A program made the translations under genes and the position numbers. A stretch of 26,752 bases of DNA from JANNHK01 sp031404355 (GTDB taxonomy: Bacteria; Actinomycetota; Acidimicrobiia; IMCC26256; PALSA-610), in NCBI GenBank assembly GCA_031404355.1, contig JANNHK010000239.1, positions 1 through 26,752 of the forward strand. The letters are read 5' to 3'. Under the pieces are notes generated by a model that was given only the letters and a program-made list of their open reading frames with translations, had not been told where the DNA came from and did no database searches. Positions 8,226 through 16,579 of this stretch are shown here, one piece after another; position 1 is the first letter of the stretch, and the number at the start of each line of letters is the position of its first letter.

Positions 8226-11200
8226 GTGTTCGGCACGGGCTCTTCTCCGGTCGAGATCGGCGTGCTGGGGTCGCTGGCCCTGCGGCGCGCGGGTCATGTC
8301 GTCCTGCTTTCCTCGGGCCGGCAGCGGGCGATCCTCGCGATACTCGGCGACCGCATCGGCGAAGCCGTCTCGGTCAACACTCTGGTCGAAGGTGTGTGGG
8401 GCGACGCGCCACCCGCCGGCGCGACTGCGACCCTGCAAGCCCACGTCTCGAAGCTTCGCCAGATCGTCGGGAAAGAGGCGATCGAGACGACGGCTGGCGG
8501 CTACCGGCTCCGCCGCGATGCCGCTGTGCTCGACGTCGACGACTTCGAAGGCGCTCGGAACGCAGGCGCCCGGGCCGCAGCACTGCGCGAGTACGACCTG
8601 GCCGCGAGCGAATACGAAACGGCGTTGGCGTACTGGAGAGGACCCGCGTTCGGGGAACTGGCCGAGAACTCGGAACTGCGTCCGTCGGCGGTCCGGCTGG
8701 AAGAACTCCGTGTCATCACGCGTGAGGATCTATTCGAAGTTCGCATCTGCGCGGGACAGTCCCGCGAGACGATCGGCGAGCTCGAGCGATTGTGTGCCGA
8801 GCACCCCAATCGCGAGCGGCCACACCTTCTCCTCATGCAGGCGCTCGCCCACGAAGGGCGCGCGCGCGATGCACTGCAGGTGGGGCAGGCTTTCCGTACG
8901 CGTCTAATCGATGGCGCGGGCCTGGATGTCTCGCCCACGCTGTCGCAGCTCGAGGCGAACATCGCTCGTGGTGAGATCGGTGACGTTGCGGTCACCGGCA
9001 GCAAGAGTGAACTGCCCGGCGGAACGGTGACATTCCTCTTCACCGATATCGAGGAAAGCACCGCGCGCTGGGCCGAAGACGAGGACGCCATGCGGCGCGC
9101 GCTCGCAGGTCACGACGCGATGCTCGAATCTGTCGTCGCTTCCCACCAGGGCCGGATCTTCAAGCACACCGGAGACGGCATCTGCGCTGCCTTCGCGCGG
9201 GCGACCGACGCCGTCGCCGCGGCAATCGATCTTCAGCGCCGGCTTGTCGCGGGAGTGCTCCGTCTCCGCGTCGGCGTGCACACGGGCGAGGCGATTCCGG
9301 AAGACGGCGACTACAGGGGGCATCCGCTGAATGTCGTCGCGCGAGTCATGCGCGCGGCGCCGGCCGGACACATCCTCGTCTCGATCAGCACCGCCGAGCT
9401 CGTCGGGCCGCACTTGGCCGAGAACGTGAAGCTTCACGATCTCGGCCGCTACCCCCTGCGCGGGCTTCCCGAGCCCGTTCGTCTCTTCGAGCTCGACGCG
9501 CCTGGGCTCGAGGCGCCGTTCGCGTCGCTGTCGACGACGCGATTGACGGGAACGATGCCGCCAACACCTTCGACGTCTTTCGTCGGTCGTGCCGACGACC
9601 TGCGCGCGGTGGCCGATGCGCTCGACCGAACACCGGTCGTGACGCTCTGCGGAGTCGGTGGCGTCGGGAAGACCCGCCTCGCGCTCGAAGTCGCCGCTCG
9701 GGCGCAACACTTCGACGGTGGCGTTTGGTTCGCAAAGCTCGCGCCGGTCGAGAGCGCCGGTGTCGTCCACGCTGTCGCGGCAGCGGTTGGTGCCGTGCCC
9801 CGCCGCGACCAGCCCATCGATGACGCGATTGTCGAACAGCTCGAGGGACGCGCCTGCCTCATCGTGCTCGACAATTGCGAGCACTGCGTCGAGACGTGCG
9901 CGCGCCTGACGATCTCCCTCACGGCCGCCCTCCCACACCTGCAAATTCTTGCGACCTCGCGGGAGCCGCTCGGGATCGCCGGTGAGGTCGTCCACCATGT
10001 CCGGCCGCTCGCCGCACCTGGGAGCGTCGAGTCAGCGGGGGAATCGGCGGCGGTGACCCTGTTCGTGGAGCGCGCACGAGCTGCGCGCGACGACTTCACC
10101 CTCGGGCCCGACAATCGCGCGGCCGTGAGCGACCTCTGTTCGCGTCTCGACGGCATTCCGCTGGCGCTCGAGATGGCTGCGGCCCGCATGCGGTCCATGA
10201 GCGCAACCGATCTCCTGGCGCGTCTCGACGAACGATTCCGACTGCTCAAGGGCCGACGCGGCGACGCCGAGGTCCATCACCAAAGCCTCGAAGCCTCGGT
10301 CGCGTGGTCGTTGGATCTCCTCGACCAGGACGAGCAATGCCTGCTGGAACGCCTCGCCGTCTTCGGCGGCAGCTTCGATCTCGACGCGGCCGAAGCTGTA
10401 TGTCACCTCGACGATCTCGCATCGGCCGAAGTGCCGGCGCACCTGAGCGCGCTCGTCGACAAGTCGCTGGTCGTCGCCGAGCACTACGACGGCCCGCTGC
10501 GCTACCGGCTCCTCGAGACAGTCAAGGCCTTCGCGGTCCAACGGCTCGCCGATCGAGGCGACCGCGACCGCGCCGCGGCGGCCGCCGCCGAGTACTTCAT
10601 CGCGTGGGCCTGGCGCTGTGACCAACGGCTGCGGGGCCCCGAAGAGGGACAGGCCGTGTCCCAGGTGAACCTCGAGTTCGACAACCTCCGGGCCGTCGAG
10701 CAGTGGGCGATCGGTGCCGGCCGCACCGACCTCGCGGTCGATCTGCTCGAAGCGCTCTTCGACTACGCACTCTGGCGTGACCGTGCGGAGTGCTACGCAT
10801 GGGCCCGCGCCGCGATCGAGCACGGGAACGAGGGGGATGCGCGGCTTGCAGCCGCGTACGGATACATCGCCCTCGCCGCTCCGCTGTGGTCACAGGAGCA
10901 GGCCGAGGCGATACAGAAGGGCATCAGCCTCTACGAGCGAGCCGAGTCGGAGCTGGGAGCGTGCTGGCCGCTTCGGCTGGCGTTCGCCACCGGTCTCGTG
11001 CGCTACATGGGCGACAGCGTCCAGGCCTTCGCCGACCCGTCGCACCTGCGCGCCACCTTCACCTCGCAGCTTCGTCTGGCCGACGAGCAAGACCGCGGTA
11101 TCACCGCGGTGTTCCTGTGCTGCGTGCACAGCATCGCACTCGTGTCGATCGGACGCACCGACGAAGCGCTCACACTCGCGCACGAAGCCACCAGCCGCGC

Positions 11201-11744
11201 CGCGGCGGTAGGCGCGCCGACCGCCATCGCGCTCGCGCTCGCCTCCGAGGCCCGGGCCGACCGGTTGACCGACCTGGACCGAACCGAGGAACTGCTGGAA
11301 CAGGCCCTCGTGTTGGCCTCCTCCGTGGAGAGCCGCCGGCTCGTTGCGAGTGTGCTCGGCACCCTCGTCGACGTGCGATCCCACCACGCCGATCCCGCCG
11401 CCGCGATTTCCTGGCTCGTCGGATTGCTCGAGGACCGCCGAGGTTGGGCGAGCAGCGCCGATCCGGAGAGCATTCTCACGTACCTGATCGGCAGCCTCAT
11501 CCGTCTCGGCGCTCGTGACGCGGCCGCCCGGGTGCTGGGCGCGGTACAAGGTCGCGCACAGGGACGTACCCGATCGGCGGCAGAAGGCCAACAGATCCAG
11601 GCCGCGAAAGAACACCTGGCGCGATCGATGGACTCCGTGGACCTCCGGCGCGCCGTCGACGCCGGGCAGGGACTGGCCGACGACGAACTCATCCGACTCG
11701 CGCGCGATGCCATAACGGTGGAGCCACGCCGAGAGCCGGGCTAG
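8226..11744 (+). CDS. BTAD DNA-binding / class III adenylyl cyclase / STAND ATPase multidomain regulator
   Basis: A 1172-residue fusion. Residues about 8-95 form an OmpR-type winged helix (GRQRAILAILGD, HVSKLRQIVG) and about 100-245 a BTAD helical domain, as in SARP activators. Residues about 266-440 form a class III cyclase with metal ligands Asp274 (FTDIE) and Asp317 (HTGDG), ATP-selecting Lys313 and Asp362, and transition-state Asn369 and Arg373; the spacings match active mycobacterial cyclases. A STAND/NB-ARC ATPase follows with Walker A GVGGVGKT (476-483), Walker B LIVLDN (545-550), ATSREP sensor and GIPLALE. The rest is alpha-helical, TPR-like. The GTG at 8226 has AAGGA 7 nt upstream. 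It would be cytoplasmic and could link DNA binding, cAMP production and signal sensing. The stop lies 4 bases from the convergent DUF4242 stop. Confidence 0.9.
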   Translation: MFGTGSSPVEIGVLGSLALRRAGHVVLLSSGRQRAILAILGDRIGEAVSVNTLVEGVWGDAPPAGATATLQAHVSKLRQIVGKEAIETTAGGYRLRRDAAVLDVDDFEGARNAGARAAALREYDLAASEYETALAYWRGPAFGELAENSELRPSAVRLEELRVITREDLFEVRICAGQSRETIGELERLCAEHPNRERPHLLLMQALAHEGRARDALQVGQAFRTRLIDGAGLDVSPTLSQLEANIARGEIGDVAVTGSKSELPGGTVTFLFTDIEESTARWAEDEDAMRRALAGHDAMLESVVASHQGRIFKHTGDGICAAFARATDAVAAAIDLQRRLVAGVLRLRVGVHTGEAIPEDGDYRGHPLNVVARVMRAAPAGHILVSISTAELVGPHLAENVKLHDLGRYPLRGLPEPVRLFELDAPGLEAPFASLSTTRLTGTMPPTPSTSFVGRADDLRAVADALDRTPVVTLCGVGGVGKTRLALEVAARAQHFDGGVWFAKLAPVESAGVVHAVAAAVGAVPRRDQPIDDAIVEQLEGRACLIVLDNCEHCVETCARLTISLTAALPHLQILATSREPLGIAGEVVHHVRPLAAPGSVESAGESAAVTLFVERARAARDDFTLGPDNRAAVSDLCSRLDGIPLALEMAAARMRSMSATDLLARLDERFRLLKGRRGDAEVHHQSLEASVAWSLDLLDQDEQCLLERLAVFGGSFDLDAAEAVCHLDDLASAEVPAHLSALVDKSLVVAEHYDGPLRYRLLETVKAFAVQRLADRGDRDRAAAAAAEYFIAWAWRCDQRLRGPEEGQAVSQVNLEFDNLRAVEQWAIGAGRTDLAVDLLEALFDYALWRDRAECYAWARAAIEHGNEGDARLAAAYGYIALAAPLWSQEQAEAIQKGISLYERAESELGACWPLRLAFATGLVRYMGDSVQAFADPSHLRATFTSQLRLADEQDRGITAVFLCCVHSIALVSIGRTDEALTLAHEATSRAAAVGAPTAIALALASEARADRLTDLDRTEELLEQALVLASSVESRRLVASVLGTLVDVRSHHADPAAAISWLVGLLEDRRGWASSADPESILTYLIGSLIRLGARDAAARVLGAVQGRAQGRTRSAAEGQQIQAAKEHLARSMDSVDLRRAVDAGQGLADDELIRLARDAITVEPRREPG

Positions 11745-11748
11745 ATGT

Positions 11749-12036
11749 CTAGAACGGGAAGTCGGCGGGGGAGACGTCGCCGGAGATCTCCACGATGCGG
11801 ACGATCTCGTGTCCGCCCAGCGCGCTCGCATGCGCATGTAGCGGATCGATGCCCGGCGCCGTGTAGATGCAGATACTGCCCCGGCGCCCGTCGGCGTCGA
11901 TGAACGCGTGGCTGTGCTCCCAACGAAGCTCGGTGAATTCCGTCGCCAACAATGTCGCCGACCGCAGAGCCAGCCCGTCCGCCTCGTCGTCGGGCAGGTC
12001 GGCATCAACGACACGCTCGATCAAGTACCGGGGCAC
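11749..12036 (-). CDS. DUF4242 family protein
   Basis: A 95-residue protein starting PRYLIERVV with the ELRWEHSHAF and CIYTAPGIDPLHAHASALG segments typical of DUF4242, a small ferredoxin-like fold. Histidines in WEHSHAF and LHAHA could bind a metal; a Streptomyces member (SCO4226) binds nickel. GTG 12036 is chosen because the family match begins there; a longer frame to 12189 adds 51 unrelated residues and overlaps the divergent flavoprotein gene. It is convergent with the large cyclase regulator (4-base gap) and divergent from the flavoprotein. Its cellular role is unknown. Confidence 0.75.
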   Translation of the reverse strand: MPRYLIERVVDADLPDDEADGLALRSATLLATEFTELRWEHSHAFIDADGRRGSICIYTAPGIDPLHAHASALGGHEIVRIVEISGDVSPADFPF

Positions 12037-12145
12037 GGCGCCATCTTGTGCCGCCCCCGACCCGGGCGCAAGGTCGGTGCAAGCACTGCGCAAGGGCCGT
12101 GGGGGAAGATCGCACCCGGTAGCCGCATAGGTAAGGGGGCCCCAA

Positions 12146-13555
12146 ATGACCAGGGCGCGCACGAGAGACACGGCGGGGCTCGACGGCAAGATCCTCGACG
12201 AGCTGCGCGCCGGAATGCGGGGCGACGTGATCGTCGCGGCGGACGCCGGCTACGACGAAGCTCGCGCGGTGTGGAACGGCAGCATCGATCGACGTCCGGG
12301 GGCGATCGCGAAGTGCGCGGGCGTCGAGGACGTCGTCCATGCCGTGAATGTGGCCCGATCGGCAGATGTGCTCGTCGCCGTGCGAAGCGGGGGCCATAGC
12401 TTCGGCGGGAACGGCGTGTGCGACGGCGGCGTCGTGATCGACCTCGCCGACATGAAGGGCATTCGTGTCGATCCCGACCGGCAACGGGCCCGCTGCCAGG
12501 GCGGGGTGCTCTGGGGCGAACTCGACCAGGCGACCCAGCAGTTCGGGCTCGCAACGCCGGGCGGCGTGATCTCGCACACGGGTGTCGCCGGACTCACACT
12601 CGGCGGCGGTCTCGGGTGGCTGAACCGCAAGCACGGGCTTTCGTGCGACAACTTGGTCTCCGCCGAGCTCGTCACGGCCGACGGCGAGACGATGCACGTG
12701 TCCGAGAACGAGAACCCGGATCTGTTCTGGGGCATCCGAGGCGGCGGCGGCAACTTCGGCATCGCGACGTCCTTCGAATTCGCGCTGCACCCGGTCGGCT
12801 CGGTGCTCGCGGGCATGACGCTGTTCGACATCGATCATGCCGCTGACGTGGCCCGGTTCACACAGGAATGGGCCCCGTCAGCGCCACGGGAGCTATCCAC
12901 GGTCTTCGCGATGGCGTCGGCCCCGCCGGAGGCGTTCGTGCCCGGCCCGATGCACGGGGCACCGGTCGTGGTCATCTTGTGGTGCTGGGCAGGGGACCCC
13001 GACGAGGGCGAACGCATCGTCGCGCCACTGACACGCGTCGTTCCGCCGGTCGGGGCGATGATGGCGTCGATGCCGTACCCGGTGTGGCAGACCGCGCAGG
13101 ACGCGAGCTGGGCTCACGGGACGCGCATGTACGGCAAGTCGTCGTACCTGCACGAGGTGACCGCCGACGCGGCCGAGGTGATGGCCGACGCGATCCGGGC
13201 GCGGCAATCGCCGCTGTCACAGATCGCGCTGCACCAGGTCGGGGGCGCGGTACGCGACGTTGCCAGCGACGCGACCGCGTATCCGCACCGGGCACCGGAA
13301 TGGAACGCGGTCATCGCCGGCGTTTGGCAGGACGAACCCGACGGAGCCGAGATCGAGACCGCGTGGGCGCGCGAGTGCTGGTCAGCGCTCGAACCGCACA
13401 TGACCGGCGACATGTACGTGAACTTCATCACCGACGAGGGTGGCGATCTCGTGCAACGTGCGTACTCGGAGACCTACACGCGGCTGGTCGAGGTGAAACA
13501 GCGGTACGACCCGACCAACTTCTTCCGAGTAAATCAGAACGTCCGACCCGGGTGA
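12146..13555 (+). CDS. FAD-binding berberine-bridge-type oxidoreductase
   Basis: A 469-residue flavoprotein oxidase or dehydrogenase. The N-terminal PCMH FAD domain has AVRSGGHSFGG with His84 as the likely covalent FAD attachment, followed by GVAGLTLGGGLGWLNRKHGL and GIRGGGGNFGI. The C-terminal BBE motif is YDPTNFFRVNQNVRP. At the position where bicovalent enzymes have Cys there is Ser (VISHTG, about 143), so FAD is probably held by the His only. AAGGGGG lies just upstream of ATG 12146. It probably oxidises an alcohol, sugar or secondary metabolite; the substrate is unknown. There is no N-terminal signal peptide, so it is cytoplasmic. A hairpin follows 55 bases after the stop. Confidence 0.92.
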   Translation: MTRARTRDTAGLDGKILDELRAGMRGDVIVAADAGYDEARAVWNGSIDRRPGAIAKCAGVEDVVHAVNVARSADVLVAVRSGGHSFGGNGVCDGGVVIDLADMKGIRVDPDRQRARCQGGVLWGELDQATQQFGLATPGGVISHTGVAGLTLGGGLGWLNRKHGLSCDNLVSAELVTADGETMHVSENENPDLFWGIRGGGGNFGIATSFEFALHPVGSVLAGMTLFDIDHAADVARFTQEWAPSAPRELSTVFAMASAPPEAFVPGPMHGAPVVVILWCWAGDPDEGERIVAPLTRVVPPVGAMMASMPYPVWQTAQDASWAHGTRMYGKSSYLHEVTADAAEVMADAIRARQSPLSQIALHQVGGAVRDVASDATAYPHRAPEWNAVIAGVWQDEPDGAEIETAWARECWSALEPHMTGDMYVNFITDEGGDLVQRAYSETYTRLVEVKQRYDPTNFFRVNQNVRPG

Positions 13556-13609
13556 CGGCCTCGACTTCCGCGGTTCGCCAGCGGGTCCGCTCTCGGCTGT
13601 CCCCAATCG

Positions 13610-13635
13610 GCACATCTGCCGCGGTCCAGATGTGC
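13610..13635 (+). terminator. Hairpin terminator candidate after the flavoprotein gene
   Basis: GCACATCTG (13610-13618) pairs perfectly with CAGATGTGC (13627-13635) around an 8-nt loop and is followed by GATTT. The stem lies 55 bases after the flavoprotein stop and 105 bases before the next gene. The T-run is short, so termination strength is uncertain. Confidence 0.5.
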
Positions 13636-13739
13636 GATTTGAGCTGTACGGCAGCGAGACCGCCGACGCCGGCTCGGGCCGCGGCGGCCGGCGGGCATAT
13701 CGGGAAGGATGTGCCAGCGCTTAGCGAGGAAGGGTTCGG

Positions 13740-14438
13740 ATGACTGCTGCGACGGCGGTTCTCGTTCACGGTCCGTGCGGGACACCTGCCGCGTGGAGCC
13801 GGCTGGTCCCGTTCCTTGACGACGTTGGGGTCCCGAGTGTTGCCGTACATCTACCCAGCGCGCTGGCAGCGTCGGATCTTGACGACGGGGCGTTCCTTCA
13901 GTCGGTACTCGATGACCTCGACGGCCCAACCGTGCTGGTGGGCCACTCCGGCGGTGGCTTCACCATCACCCAGGTGGGGGAACATCCCGCGGTGCGACAC
14001 CTGGTGTATCTCGATGGCGCCCTGCCCGACGTGGGCGAGTCGCTTCGCGATGTCCTTGGGCCCGGCGATGTGGACGAGAGCTTCGTCGCGTGCATCAAGC
14101 GGATCCCGGGCGGGACCGCATTCGACACCGACGCGCTGGCCGCGCATCTCCAGGACCGAGGCTGGCCGGCACAGGAAGCGAGGGAGTTCACGTCGGGCTT
14201 CGCACCAGCGCGTTTCGCCGCCCAGGTACTGGTCGTCACCGTGGCGAGTTGGCGCACCGTGCCCTCCACATTCATCGGATGCGCCGACAGCCAAGCCCGA
14301 AGCCAGGCGCGGGCACGCTTTGCAGCACGGGCGATGGATTCCGCGGAGGTTCCAGGTGACCACTTCGCGCAGTGGCGACGACCTGGTGCGGTCGCCGAGA
14401 TCATCGCTCGCATCGCCTGGGACGCCGGCGCCCCATAG
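13740..14438 (+). CDS. Alpha/beta hydrolase
   Basis: A 232-residue hydrolase of the MhpC/EstA type. The oxyanion strand is LVHGPCG, the nucleophile elbow VGHSGGG carries Ser70, and the catalytic His is His208 in VPGDHFAQWRRP; the acid is likely the Asp in FIGCADSQA. GAGGAAGGG at 13726-13734 is a strong ribosome-binding site 5 nt from ATG 13740. No signal peptide, so cytoplasmic. The small cap region and the H-F-x-x-W ending resemble the family of small plant/bacterial esterases (methylesterase or salicylate-binding type). The substrate cannot be told. It follows the flavoprotein in the same direction but behind a hairpin, so it is probably transcribed separately. Confidence 0.85.
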   Translation: MTAATAVLVHGPCGTPAAWSRLVPFLDDVGVPSVAVHLPSALAASDLDDGAFLQSVLDDLDGPTVLVGHSGGGFTITQVGEHPAVRHLVYLDGALPDVGESLRDVLGPGDVDESFVACIKRIPGGTAFDTDALAAHLQDRGWPAQEAREFTSGFAPARFAAQVLVVTVASWRTVPSTFIGCADSQARSQARARFAARAMDSAEVPGDHFAQWRRPGAVAEIIARIAWDAGAP

Positions 14439-14681
14439 GAGATGCGTTCGCTCTCGATCCGGGTGAGGGATGCTTGCGAGCGGGCATATCAGCTTCAGTG
14501 AGTATGTGTGTGGTGGTCGCGGATCCATCGTTGCGGCGTTGTTCGTCGCTACGTTCATGACGTCGAAATAGGGCACGCCCCGTTCCGGAGGGTGATCGAT
14601 CTTCCTGCGTCGAACAGGTTGATCGTCACGGTCTCCTTCCCGGGACGTGCGTGCCACCCCTGAACCGTTGAAGCAGAAGGG
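14439..14681 (+). other. Non-coding flank of the IS110 element, possible bridge-RNA region
   Basis: These 243 bases between the hydrolase and the transposase hold no gene. IS110-group elements carry a structured bridge RNA between their left end and the transposase. Here one RNA hairpin can be drawn at 14587-14605 (7 pairs including G-U, loop GATCG). The true left end of the element is not identifiable, so the RNA assignment is inference. Confidence 0.3.
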
Positions 14682-15694
14682 ATGGCGATGACCATCGTAG
14701 AGACAACGCGCCCGGTCACGGGTGGAGTTGATACGCACGCGGATGTTCATGTTGCGGCGGCGGTCGACGCGAACGGTGGGCTGCTCGGCGTTGAGTCGTT
14801 CCCGACGACGCCGGCGGGGTTCGGCCAGTTGGCCGGTTGGCTGGCCGGCTTCGGGAGGATCGATCGCGTCGGGGTGGAAGGAACCGGCGCATACGGTGCC
14901 GGACTGGCGCGCCATCTGCGAGGTCTGGGCGTGTTGGTGATCGAGGTCGACCGACCGAACCGCCAGGAGCGTCGCCGTAACGGCAAGTCCGATGAGCTCG
15001 ATGCGATCGAAGCTGCGCGTGCTGCGTTGTCGGGCCGTGCGTCGGGCATCGCGAAGTCTGCTGATGGTGATGTGGAAGCGATCCGTGCGTTGTTGGTGGC
15101 GCGGCGCTCGGGCCGGAGCGTGCGGATCAAGTATTTGAATCAGATCCGCCATCTCGGTTTCACTGCACCTGACGAGCTGCGCGAACGGCTGCGGGACGTG
15201 CATCGTGACCGGCTGGCGCGCACCGCCGCTGCGCTGCGACCGACCGTGGGAAGCGACACCGTCGTGTACGCGACGAAGCTCGCGATCGCGACGTTGGGAC
15301 GTCGCGTGGTCGCGCTCGAAGCCGACGCCGAGCGACTCGACCGTGAAATCGAGACGCCCACGGCGTCGGCATCCACACCGCCGCGACGTTGTTGGTCGCC
15401 GCGGGAGACAACCCGAACCGACTGAAGAACGAGGCTGCATTCGCGCACATGTGCGGTGTCGCGCCACTGCGCGCGTCGTCAGGCAAAGTTGATCGGCATC
15501 GCCTCAACCCCGGCGGCAACCGCCAAGCGAACCATGCGCTGTGGCGGATCGTGTTCACCCGCATGAGCAGCGATGAACGCACCCGCAAATATGTCGCGCG
15601 CCGAACAGCCGAAGGCCGATCGACACGCGAGATCATGCGTGCCCTCAAGCGCTATGTCGCCCGCGAGCTCTACCCACACCTCGTGCGCGCCTGA
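14682..15694 (+). pseudogene. IS110-family transposase, broken by deletion and frameshift
   Basis: The first frame (14682-15425) encodes the DEDD RuvC-like domain: GVDTHADVHVAAAVD with Asp17, GVEGTGAYG, VDRPNRQERRRNGKSDELDAIEAA. The C-terminal Transposase_20 domain is in another frame from about 15356: AHGVGIHTAATLLVAAGDN, then FAHMCGVAPLRASSGK with the conserved Ser, NPGGNRQANHALW, to TGA 15692-15694. At about 15350-15356 the coiled-coil region jumps from LDREIETP directly to the AHGVG segment, so roughly 15-20 codons expected in the family are missing and the frame changes. The product would not be a working transposase unless recoded. It marks mobile DNA within the island. Confidence 0.85.
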
Positions 15695-15700
15695 AGGTCT

Positions 15701-15776
15701 GGAGTGACGGGCCTGGCCCACGAACTGCCTGACACCAGCCGGTTGTCCTTCGAACGAACCGCCGGCCCGTCACTCC
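15701..15776 (+). repeat. 13-bp perfect inverted repeat downstream of IS110 transposase
   Basis: GGAGTGACGGGCC (15701-15713) is the exact reverse complement of 15764-15776, enclosing 50 bases. It starts 7 bases after the transposase stop. It may be a terminator stem, or part of the structured right end of the element; IS110 elements lack classic terminal repeats, so it is not simply a TIR. Confidence 0.7.
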
Positions 15777-15901
15777 GAACACCGTCGGCACCGCTTGGCT
15801 TCATAAGAGCTTGCCCGCAACGCGTGGCCCATCACTGGTCTGCCAGCACCGCCGAAACGACCCTTGACAGACATAGGAGCTTCGGACTGGACCCCGCACG
15901 C

Positions 15902-15917
15902 GTCCCCCTCCGACACG
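15902..15917 (+). repeat. Short att-like copy of the tRNA-Leu 3' end
   Basis: GTCCCCCTCCGACACG matches tRNA-Leu 6407-6422 apart from one missing C, and shares the following G with the copy at 7905-7928. An exact 13-base run (CCCCCTCCGACAC) is shared with the tRNA. Same orientation as the tRNA. Short, so chance is not excluded. Confidence 0.45.
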
Positions 15918-15928
15918 CTGTCGTGTCG

Positions 15929-15953
15929 CGAGACATCGGAGACTGATGTCTCG
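15929..15953. repeat. 9-bp perfect hairpin with nearby GACATCG repeats
   Basis: CGAGACATC (15929-15937) pairs with GATGTCTCG (15945-15953) around 7 nt. GACATCG recurs at 15932-15938, 15955-15961 and 15964-15970. This resembles a protein-binding cluster at the end of a mobile element, but the element cannot be named. Confidence 0.5.
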
Positions 15954-16146
15954 GGACATCGTAGACATCGGTCCCGATCGACCCGCGGCCACGATGCGCG
16001 GACTGCGGCGAGCCGCTCGAACTAGAGCGGTAGCGTGACCCCGAGGGCTGGATTCACGCCGAGGACGCCAACTACTTCGGCGACCACACGGCGTGGACGA
16101 ACTGACGGCGCCCGATCGTGTCTCACGGTATTCGTAGGCTCCGCGA

Positions 16147-16506
16147 GTGATGGCTCGCCGGCGATGGCGCTTCTACACAACGAACGCCGGACGGAGTCCC
16201 GTTCGCGAGTTCCTCGCCGACAGTCGCCTACCGGCCGGTGGTCGCGACGAGATCCTTGCCGCCATGAAGGATGTGCAGAGCAACGGGATCGAGGTTGCCC
16301 GTCATCTGCGCGGCGACATCTACGAGGTCCGGGCCGATGGTCGGCAGGCGACCTACCGGGTGCTCTTCGCCACGGAGGGGGCGCGAAGCCAGGTACTGCT
16401 CGGCCTCTCCGGGTTCTCGAAGAAGACCCGCAGGACGCCGCCGGCCGAGATCGCGCTCGCCGAGCGTCGACTTCGGGACTGGCGAGCCCGAGGTCGTCGA
16501 TCGTGA
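16147..16506 (+). CDS. RelE/HigB-like toxin (phage Gp49-like family)
   Basis: A 119-residue basic protein of the HigB/Gp49-like group of mRNA interferases: WRFYTTNAGRSPVREFLADS, a helical LPAGGRDEILAAMKDVQ, then VARHLRGDIYEVRADGRQATYRVLFA and FSKKTRRTPPAEIALAERRLRDW. The pattern of LRG-diYEvR, yRvlf and the GFSKKTrktP motif is typical of the family. GTG 16147 has TAGGCT 6 nt upstream (leaderless pattern); ATG 16150 is an equally possible start. The toxin-first order with the HTH gene downstream is that of HigBA. It would cleave mRNA on the ribosome and be neutralised by the product of 16580-16927. Function is inferred from the family. Confidence 0.85.
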   Translation: MMARRRWRFYTTNAGRSPVREFLADSRLPAGGRDEILAAMKDVQSNGIEVARHLRGDIYEVRADGRQATYRVLFATEGARSQVLLGLSGFSKKTRRTPPAEIALAERRLRDWRARGRRS

Positions 16507-16520
16507 CTGCTTCAACCCGA

Positions 16521-16556
16521 GATCTAAAGATCCGTTAACCTATATATGAGATATGC
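16521..16556 (+). promoter_or_regulatory. AT-rich antitoxin promoter/operator region
   Basis: GATCTAAAGATC (16521-16532) is a 5-2-5 palindrome followed by an AT-rich run, TATATATGAGATAT (16541-16554), in otherwise GC-rich DNA. It lies in the 73-base gap between toxin and antitoxin and could give the antitoxin its own promoter, with the palindrome as binding site. Confidence 0.5.
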
Positions 16557-16579
16557 CTTCCCGAAGGAGGTGACCACCG

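Larger units (their letters stand above)
15695..16146. other. Gene-free stretch: IS flank, hairpins, att-like repeat
   Basis: No convincing gene. It holds the 13-bp inverted repeat just after the transposase, the CTCCGACACG repeat near 15909, a hairpin at 15929-15953 and three GACATCG repeats at about 15932-15970. The clustering of short repeats suggests ends of decayed mobile elements. A short open peptide (16034-16104) has no recognisable family. Confidence 0.55.

Noticed and set aside
15700..16030. Naming the repeat cluster as an IS481-type end
   Set aside because: The motif looks familiar but no transposase fragment is present, so naming a family would be a guess.
16034..16104. Short peptide EGWIHAEDANYFGDHTAWTN before a stop
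   Set aside because: It looks protein-like but is preceded by an in-frame stop, has no start codon with a ribosome-binding site and matches no family I know.
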